The notes under the pieces: generated by a model
The model's input: only the letters and a program-made list of their open reading frames with translations
The model's database searches: none
What the model was told of the DNA's origin: nothing
Shown here: piece after piece, positions 62,418 to 64,000 of the stretch
How positions within the stretch are numbered: position 1 is the first letter of the stretch
Layout of the letters: each line of letters begins with the position of its first letter
Origin: Streptomyces althioticus
GTDB taxonomy: Bacteria > Actinomycetota > Actinomycetes > Streptomycetales > Streptomycetaceae
DNA length: 64,000 bases
Direction: 5' to 3'
NCBI GenBank assembly: GCA_014649355.1
Contig: BMSW01000006.1
Location: forward strand, 124,001 to 188,000
Position numbers and translations under genes: made by a program

Positions 62418-62440
62418 CAGGGGCGCGGGGAACTGCGCGA
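62418..62440 (+). repeat. Dispersed 23-bp repeat, copy 5
   Basis: Exact copy, direct repeat of copy 4 at 51-bp spacing, followed by aaagcccccaccgccccgc. Confidence 0.8.
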
Positions 62441-62654
62441 AAAGCCCCCACCGCCCCGCGGTGAACAACCCCCGCACACCGACCCCCTCCCACAAGACCG
62501 GTGATTTCACCGATCCCCACCCACCCCCTCCCCACCGACAGTGGCACCGCCAGTCAAAAGGCGCCGCCCGGCCCCCGCACGGCTCCCCAGCCCACGCAGT
62601 GATCCCTGCAACCGGCCGACCCGGCGACCGCCATGACAGAGAGGACCACTCGTC

Positions 62655-63560
62655 GTGCAGCTGCACCCCCACACCAGCAGGCGCAGGACCGGCCGCCTGG
62701 CCGGCCTCACCGCGGCGCTCGCCGCCGTCGTCGGCCTCAGCACCCTCACCGGCCCCGGCGCCCACGCCGCCGCCGACAACCCCTACGAGCGCGGCCCGGC
62801 CCCCACCGAGTCCAGCATCGAGGCCCTGCGCGGCCCGTACGCCGTCTCGCAGACCTCCGTGTCCCGGCTCGCCGCGACCGGCTTCGGCGGCGGCACGATC
62901 TACTACCCGACGTCCACCGCCGACGGCACCTTCGGCGCGGTCGCCATCTCGCCCGGATTCACCGCTCTGGAGTCCTCCATCTCCTGGCTGGGCCCGCGCC
63001 TGGCCTCGCAGGGCTTCGTGGTGTTCACCATCGACACCCTCACCACCGTCGACCAGCCCGGCTCCCGCGGCGACCAGCTGCTGGCCGCGCTGGACTACCT
63101 CACCCAGCGCAGCTCGGTCCGCGGCCGCATCGACAGCAGCCGGCTGGGCGTCATGGGCCACTCCATGGGCGGCGGCGGCTCACTCGAGGCCGCCAAGACC
63201 CGTCCGTCCCTCAAGGCCGCCATCCCGATGACGCCCTGGAACCTCGACAAGACCTGGCCCGAGCTGCGGACCCCCACCCTGATCTTCGGCGCCGACGCCG
63301 ACACCATCGCCCCGGTGGCGACCCACGCCAAGCCCTTCTACAACACCCTGCCGTCCTCCCTGGACCGGACGTACATCGAGCTCAACAACGCCACCCACTT
63401 CGCCCCGAACACGTCGAACACGACCATCGCGAAGTACAGCATTTCGTGGCTGAAGCGCTTCATCGACAAGGACACCCGCTACGAGCAGTTCCTCTGCCCG
63501 CTGCCGCAGCGGAGCCTGACGATCGACGAGGCGCAGGGCAACTGCCCGCACACCTCCTGA
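62655..63560 (+). CDS. Secreted cutinase-type polyester (PET) hydrolase
   Basis: A 301-residue exported alpha/beta-hydrolase. A signal peptide (about 1-39) is followed by [12 protein letters not shown] and the family core [59 protein letters not shown] and [11 protein letters not shown]. These are the hallmarks of cutinase-type polyester hydrolases (Thermobifida TfCut2, leaf-compost LCC, Streptomyces SM14est). The triad is S170, D216 and H248 with the family spacing; C-terminal Cys in FLCPLPQ and NCPHTS would form the conserved disulfide. Phe replaces the Tyr found in Thermobifida enzymes (SPGYT). GTG 62655 follows GAGAGGA. Confidence 0.93.
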   Translation: MQLHPHTSRRRTGRLAGLTAALAAVVGLSTLTGPGAHAAADNPYERGPAPTESSIEALRGPYAVSQTSVSRLAATGFGGGTIYYPTSTADGTFGAVAISPGFTALESSISWLGPRLASQGFVVFTIDTLTTVDQPGSRGDQLLAALDYLTQRSSVRGRIDSSRLGVMGHSMGGGGSLEAAKTRPSLKAAIPMTPWNLDKTWPELRTPTLIFGADADTIAPVATHAKPFYNTLPSSLDRTYIELNNATHFAPNTSNTTIAKYSISWLKRFIDKDTRYEQFLCPLPQRSLTIDEAQGNCPHTS

Positions 63561-63741
63561 CGCACACGCTCCGGTGGCGGTCCGCGCGCGGCGCGGGCCG
63601 CCACCGCCGTTGTGCGCGGGCACCGCGGCCCGCCGCCGCGCTTGGGCCACGGCACAGTCCGAGGCGGACGTCACACCGCAAAAGCCGCTGGTGACGCGGC
63701 CGTTCATGTTTCATCCGGTCCCGGACGTATACCTTCCGCGT

Positions 63742-63763
63742 GACCTTACGCGTGAGTAAGGTC
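63742..63763. promoter_or_regulatory. 8-bp inverted repeat, probable operator
   Basis: GACCTTAC-GCGTGA-GTAAGGTC, perfect arms and 6-bp spacer, ending 6 bp before ATG 63770. The form (TTAC...GTAA) is typical of TetR-type or autoregulatory sites. Confidence 0.55.
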
Positions 63764-63769
63764 GCTGGA

Positions 63770-64000
63770 ATGACCGGACACACGACCGCGCGGCAGCGGC
63801 TGACCGCCGAGCTGCTGGACGCGCTGCGCACCGACGGCGGCGTCCGCGTCGTGACCGGTGAACCCGGTTGCGGCCGCACCACGTTCCTCGACCACGCCGC
63901 CCGCCTCTTCCGCGGGGGGCCGGTGTGTCACGTACGCGCCGGCGGTGTCCGCGAGCTGGACGAGGCCCTCCGGACCGCCGGCCCGCTCCTCGTCTGCGTG
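63770..64000 (+). CDS. P-loop ATPase, probable LuxR-type/AAA regulator, 5' part only
   Basis: The first 77 codons of a larger gene cut by the right edge. After an N-terminal helix (QRLTAELLDALRTDG) comes RVVTGEPGCGRTTFLDHAARL with Walker A GEPGCGRTT, the start of a STAND/AAA-type ATPase as in LuxR-family regulators. The C-terminal domains are not visible, so the class is uncertain. The 8-bp inverted repeat at its start could be autoregulatory. Confidence 0.7.
   Translation, partial: MTGHTTARQRLTAELLDALRTDGGVRVVTGEPGCGRTTFLDHAARLFRGGPVCHVRAGGVRELDEALRTAGPLLVCV

Larger units (their letters stand above)
62356..62654. other. 299-bp intergenic stretch with two repeat copies
   Basis: No gene. It holds direct copies 4 and 5 of the 23-bp repeat (51 bp apart) and Pro-rich-looking CCCC tracts. 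The promoter of the PET hydrolase should lie in 62500-62630, where I see no clear consensus. Confidence 0.6.

Noticed and set aside
1..64000. tRNA, rRNA or mobile-element boundaries
   Set aside because: No cloverleaf with a CCA-end region, no rRNA-like stretch, and no transposase, integrase or phage gene was recognisable by eye; a dedicated search would be needed to be sure for tRNAs.

Overview
The window is about 64 kb of Streptomyces-type chromosome. The grounds are very high GC, frequent GTG starts, stop/start overlaps of the ATGA or GTGA type, AGGAG-like ribosome binding sites, and many actinobacterial families: DUF397, DUF5753 regulators, DUF5709, DUF5133, DUF3662, ANTAR/GAF/SpoIIE phosphatases, Roadblock/LC7 proteins and ATP-grasp/RiPP pairs. 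I see no rRNA, tRNA, CRISPR array, transposase or phage genes. It reads as chromosomal sequence with scattered accessory genes, and both ends cut through genes (an S1 protease on the left, a P-loop protein on the right).

1-13.4 kb: a secreted streptogrisin-type protease, a DUF3800 protein, a MalY-type lyase with a coupled methyltransferase, a PPOX/F420-type protein, an orphan zinc-ribbon/OB protein behind a double palindromic operator, and a secreted PLD-like protein. A cell-envelope cassette follows: response regulator, histidine kinase, D,D-carboxypeptidase, VanJ-like membrane phosphatase. Next are a RibD-like reductase, an ATP-grasp enzyme and a membrane-anchored peptidoglycan-binding protein.

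13.4-34.5 kb: an ANTAR-GAF-PAS-PP2C phosphatase, an RpiR regulator, a stand-alone FhaA N-terminal domain, a P-loop kinase, a beta-phosphoglucomutase/GH65 phosphorylase pair, an ArnT-like membrane protein, a DUF5709 protein, a truncated TetR remnant, a Tat-exported GH64 beta-1,3-glucanase behind a LacI-type operator, several oxidoreductases, an ABC exporter and a GlxA/AraC regulator.

34.5-48.5 kb: a compact two-gene graspetide (omega-ester RiPP) locus with precursor (35777-35968) and ATP-grasp maturase (34777-35760); a repeat-containing membrane protein; a four-gene Roadblock/LC7-DUF4388 cassette with no GTPase; a DevS-like GAF kinase; a second GH65 enzyme; and an FprA-type reductase behind a possible iron box.

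48.5-64 kb: a second multidomain PP2C phosphatase carrying its own ATPase domain; a WhiJ/Scr1-type regulatory triad (ATP-binding protein, DUF397, XRE-DUF5753) with two strong palindromes; a DUF574 methyltransferase; an unusual molybdopterin oxidoreductase without the usual N-terminal Fe-S cysteines, coupled to a small helical protein and followed by a TPR protein; a LysR/DoxX pair; and a secreted cutinase-type polyester (PET) hydrolase. The most interesting items are the graspetide locus, the PET hydrolase, the Roadblock cassette, the envelope cassette with its 45-bp repeat, and the palindromes of the WhiJ-like locus.
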